64,000 nt of DNA from Cacajao melanocephalus (lineage: Eukaryota > Chordata > Mammalia > Primates > Pitheciidae). Location: NCBI GenBank assembly GCA_963573385.1, contig CAUYLG010062931.1:1-64000 (forward strand), in the 5' to 3' direction. Below the pieces are notes generated by a model. The model saw only the letters and a list, made by a program, of their open reading frames with translations. It made no database searches and was not told the DNA's origin. Both the position numbers and the translations under genes were made by a program. Shown piece by piece: positions 61,011-64,000 of the stretch; the stretch's first letter is position 1, and each line of letters opens with the position of its first letter.

Positions 61011-61712
61011 ATTTTTTTTAAATTGTACTTTAGGTTCTGGGGTACATGTGCAGATCACGCAGGATTGTTGCACAGGTACATACATGGCAAGGTGGTTTGC
61101 TGCCTCCATCCCCCCGTCACCTATATCTGGCATTTCTCCCCATGTTATCCCTCCTCAACCTTCCCACCCCTCACTGTCCCTCCCTTACTTAGCCCCCTAC
61201 AACAGACCCCAGTGTGTGATGTTCCCTTCTGTGTTCAGGTTTTCTCATTGTTCAACACCTGCCTGTGAGCGAGAACATGCAGTATTTGGTTTTCTGTTCT
61301 TGTGTCAGTTTACTGATAATGATGGTTTCCAGGTTCATTCATGTCCCTACAAAGGACACAAACTTATCCTTTGTGATGGCTGCATAGTATTCCATGGTGT
61401 ATATGTGCCACATTTTCTTTGTCCAGTCTATCATTGATGAGCATTTGGGTTGGTTCCAGGTCTTTGCTATTGTAAACAGTGCCGCAATGAACATACGTGC
61501 GCATGTGTCTTTATAATAGAACGATTTATAATCCTTTGGATATATACCCAGTAATGGGATTGCTGGGTCAAATGGAATTTCTATTTCTAGGTCCTTGAAT
61601 CACCACACTGTCTTCCACAGTGGTTGAACTAATTTACACTCCCACCAACAGTGTAAAAGTGTTCCTATTTCTCCACATCCTCTCCAGCATCTGTTGTCTA
61701 CTGATTTTTATC
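61011..61712 (-). mobile_element. Primate L1 (L1PA-like) 3' end, antisense, 5' truncated
   Basis: 'actttaggttctggggtaca', 'ccagtgtgtgatgttccctt', 'gtattccatggtgtatatgt', 'acccagtaatgggattgctg', 'cacactgtcttccacagtgg', then truncation near 'catctgttgtctactg'. About 700 bp, little diverged. The 180-codon frame across it is antisense to L1 and not a gene. Confidence 0.93.
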
Positions 61713-62660
61713 CCTTATTCTGTTACTACATGTTTGCAATCCTGAGGGCAGGCATGGTCTCGAATTGATCACTTGCAAGATTTTAAAATGGCCAGGCAGG
61801 GTTGATGCTGTACACTACCTTATAGCTCCAGTGAAGTCTAGGGCAGTGTGCCATGGTCAAGGACGTTAATATTCATGTAAAAACTAAAAGTTAGTGTTCG
61901 CACGAAGTGGCATAATAGAAGCCATGAAGCTGACAACATGGTTCTTCTTTAGGTCAGAAACTATCAAAGGTTGATTTCTTTGGGTCCAGCCTAATATAAA
62001 GAGCCTCATGTTAGAGCAGAGGGGATGAGACCAAGTCATATTTAAGAAGAAAATCGCCGTTTGCAGAGAGGTTCTGCAGTTTGGGGATTTTTGATGGATG
62101 ACCTGGGCTTTTCACCTCACCTCATTCACCAGGAGGCACCTTGGTCTCTGCTCTTTCTGGCAACCAAAATTTGCCTGTTGGGTGGGGTGTGTGTATGTAA
62201 ATGGAAGGAAGGGTAGAGTGGAGAAGAGACAGGTTTGTTCCAGCTCCCTAATCGTCCCTGCATCCCAAGGAGGACCTTGGGCTCCAAAGCCCACCAGGAA
62301 AACCCCATCTGGGGTCTCACATTTAGAAATGTATTGGCTAGAATGAAAGAATTGTCAACTTCAAAACAGGAAAAACCACTGGGAGATCAGGTACTTCCTG
62401 CAAACATTCCCACACAGCGACTCTTGGCATGGGGGAAAAAGCCTGCCTTGTTGTATTAATTTAGTGCTGACAGCTGTTAGATCTAAGGCCTTCAAGGTTC
62501 TCGGCAAAAATTAAATGCATACTCAGGAACCCCTCTGTGATGTATCAATAATGAACCATGGAATGAAGGTTAAATGAAGGTAAAATATCTCCACTGGGCC
62601 GGGGTGTTTTCGCCTTTCAGTCCCAGAGGTCCTAGTGCATGAGACGTCCACCCCCCCACC
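61713..62660. other. Non-repetitive stretch, no feature seen
   Basis: No family or exon recognised. Overlapping 60-82-codon frames at 62098-62346 are on both strands. Confidence 0.5.
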
Positions 62661-62960
62661 TTTTTTTTTTTTTTTTTTTTGAGACAGGCTCACTCTGTTG
62701 CCTAGGCTGGAGTGCAGTGGTTTGATCTTGGCTGACTGCAACCTCCGCCTCCCAGGTTCTAACCATTCTCCTACTTCAACCTTCTGAGTAGCTGGGATTA
62801 CAGGTGTGCACCACCACGCCTGACTAATTGTTGTATTTTTAGTAGAGACGGGATTTCACTATGTTGACCAGGCTTGTCTTGAACTCCTGACCTCAGGCGA
62901 TCCACCCGCCTCGGCCTCCCACAGGGTTGGGATTACAGGCGTGAACCACTGTGCCCGGCC
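62661..62960 (-). mobile_element. Alu, full length
   Basis: T-run of about 20 right after a C-run, 'gagacaggctcactctg' to 'tgtgcccggcc'. Confidence 0.95.
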
Positions 62961-62964
62961 ACAG

Positions 62965-63970
62965 CCCTAATTCTCTAATTAGGTCAAGACTGGGCCTGCC
63001 GTCTCCTCACCCAACTTGCGCTTCTACTAGCTTCTACTATCGCCAGGCTCCGTAAATAGTTGTAAGCAGCCTTATAGGTGCTTATGCTGCAACCCTCCAG
63101 GCATTCCTGCCTCCCCTCCCTCACTCTCCACCCGCCTTCATTTCCTAGTCCTAGGAAAGCCACTTCTCGATCTCCTTTCTCTCATCACTTCCCTTCCAAG
63201 TGCCTCCCCTGGCGTCCTTGATCCTGGGATTCTCCTTGTGGCCTCTTACTGTGCTCCCCCCATCCACCTGTGCGCTCGTAGAATCCAGCCCAGGCCTCTC
63301 AAACACACACCTGACCTTGCTTCAACGCTTCTGCTGCTCTCAGCGTGGCCTTTAAAACCCGCAATCCTCGAGCCTGTTTGTCCATCTCTTCCTGCTGCAG
63401 ACTCCCTAGCGACCACGTTTTGCTGGGGCTGCGCTTTCTGCCAACTCCTGCCATTCTTAAGGGTAATCCTTCCTCAGTTCGGTGCACCAGGTAAGATCTT
63501 GAAGCTCGCTGGACTTTTCCTTTCACGGCACTTATGATACAGTTGTTGCCCCGTTAATTTTTTACCTGAGATAGAGTCTTACTCTGTCGCCAGTCTGGAG
63601 GGCAGTGGCGTGATCTTGGCTCACTGCACCCTCCGCCTCCCAGGTTCAAGCGGTTCTCCTGCCTCCGCCTTCTGAGTAGCTGGGATTACAGGCATGCACC
63701 ACCACACCCGGCTAATTTTTGTATTTTTAGTAGAGATGGGTTTCACCATGTTGGCCAGGCTGGTCTCGAACTCCTGACTTTGGGTGATCCACCTGCCTCT
63801 GCCTCCCAAAGTGCTGGGATTACAGGTGTTGTGAGCCACTGCCCCAGTCCTCAGTTAATTCTTTAATGACCTGCTCAGCATCACTTGCAACAGCTTGTAA
63901 GCCCCGAGAGGGCCTGGACTCTGCCTTCCCCCATTCCCAGGTGCCTCCCTTGGCCTGGCATAGTGATGGA
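62965..63970 (+). mobile_element. Probable L2, sense, split by an Alu
   Basis: 'acacctgaccttgcttcaac', and after the Alu 'acagcttgtaagccccgaga' with 'gggcctggactctgcc', resemble L2 3' landmarks. The 5' part is very diverged. Confidence 0.4.
63566..63850 (-). mobile_element. Alu, full length, decayed tail
   Basis: 'gagatagagtcttactctg' to 'ctgccccagtcc'. The flanks gttaattttttac (from 63554) and gttaattctttaa (from 63854) are the target duplication. Confidence 0.95.
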
Positions 63971-64000
63971 GCACAGGGGGACCCCAACAACGGATGCGTG

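Noticed and set aside
60895..61437. 180-codon plus-strand frame
   Set aside because: Most of it is antisense to a primate L1 3' end. No known protein and no exon signals.

Overview
This window is ordinary primate nuclear DNA, almost certainly human or a close relative. It holds about 39 Alu elements (full-length, truncated and half-elements, in both orientations), 5'-truncated L1 fragments of several ages, and older mammalian repeats (L2, MIR, MER5, MER20, MADE1, MaLR and other LTRs). I found no protein-coding exon, tRNA, rRNA, snRNA, CRISPR array or CpG island that I could support. Nearly all longer open frames are conceptual translations of Alu, L1 or low-complexity sequence. The DNA therefore looks intergenic or deep-intronic. 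Repeat family names are recalled from the look of their consensus sequences and were not checked against a database.

Layout. 1-2.4 kb: an Alu right arm, an L2, an old LTR-like block and a 59-bp tandem duplication. 2.7-6.7 kb: MIR, an antisense L1 3' end split by three Alus, L2, and a MIR split by an Alu. 7-13.9 kb: MIR, MER20 and MER5 copies, a 300-bp polypyrimidine tract, and an MLT1 LTR split by an Alu. 15.5-23 kb: LTR-rich, with an MLT2-like LTR, an antisense MaLR provirus remnant (internal region plus LTR) that carries a nested Alu and a nested LTR, and two more LTR-like blocks. 24.4-31.2 kb: a sense-strand L1 cluster with six Alus inserted. 33-40 kb: low repeat density, two pairs of local direct duplications, and a MADE1 split by an Alu. 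41-49 kb: Alus, L2 with a 24-bp tandem expansion, and a THE1-type solo LTR with a perfect 5-bp target duplication. 49.4-64 kb: mostly unique sequence with scattered Alu, L2 and MIR, a long L2 split by MER20 and Alu, and a young-looking antisense L1.

The most notable structure is three pairs of local, direct-orientation duplications: about 0.33 kb copied over 1.08 kb, about 0.4 kb over 3.7 kb, and about 0.5 kb over 7.7 kb. In each pair, repeats that run through the right-hand copy are cut at the edge of the left-hand copy. The right copy therefore looks like the source and the left copy the derivative. There is no gene network to describe; the interest lies in the nesting order and local rearrangement history of non-coding DNA.
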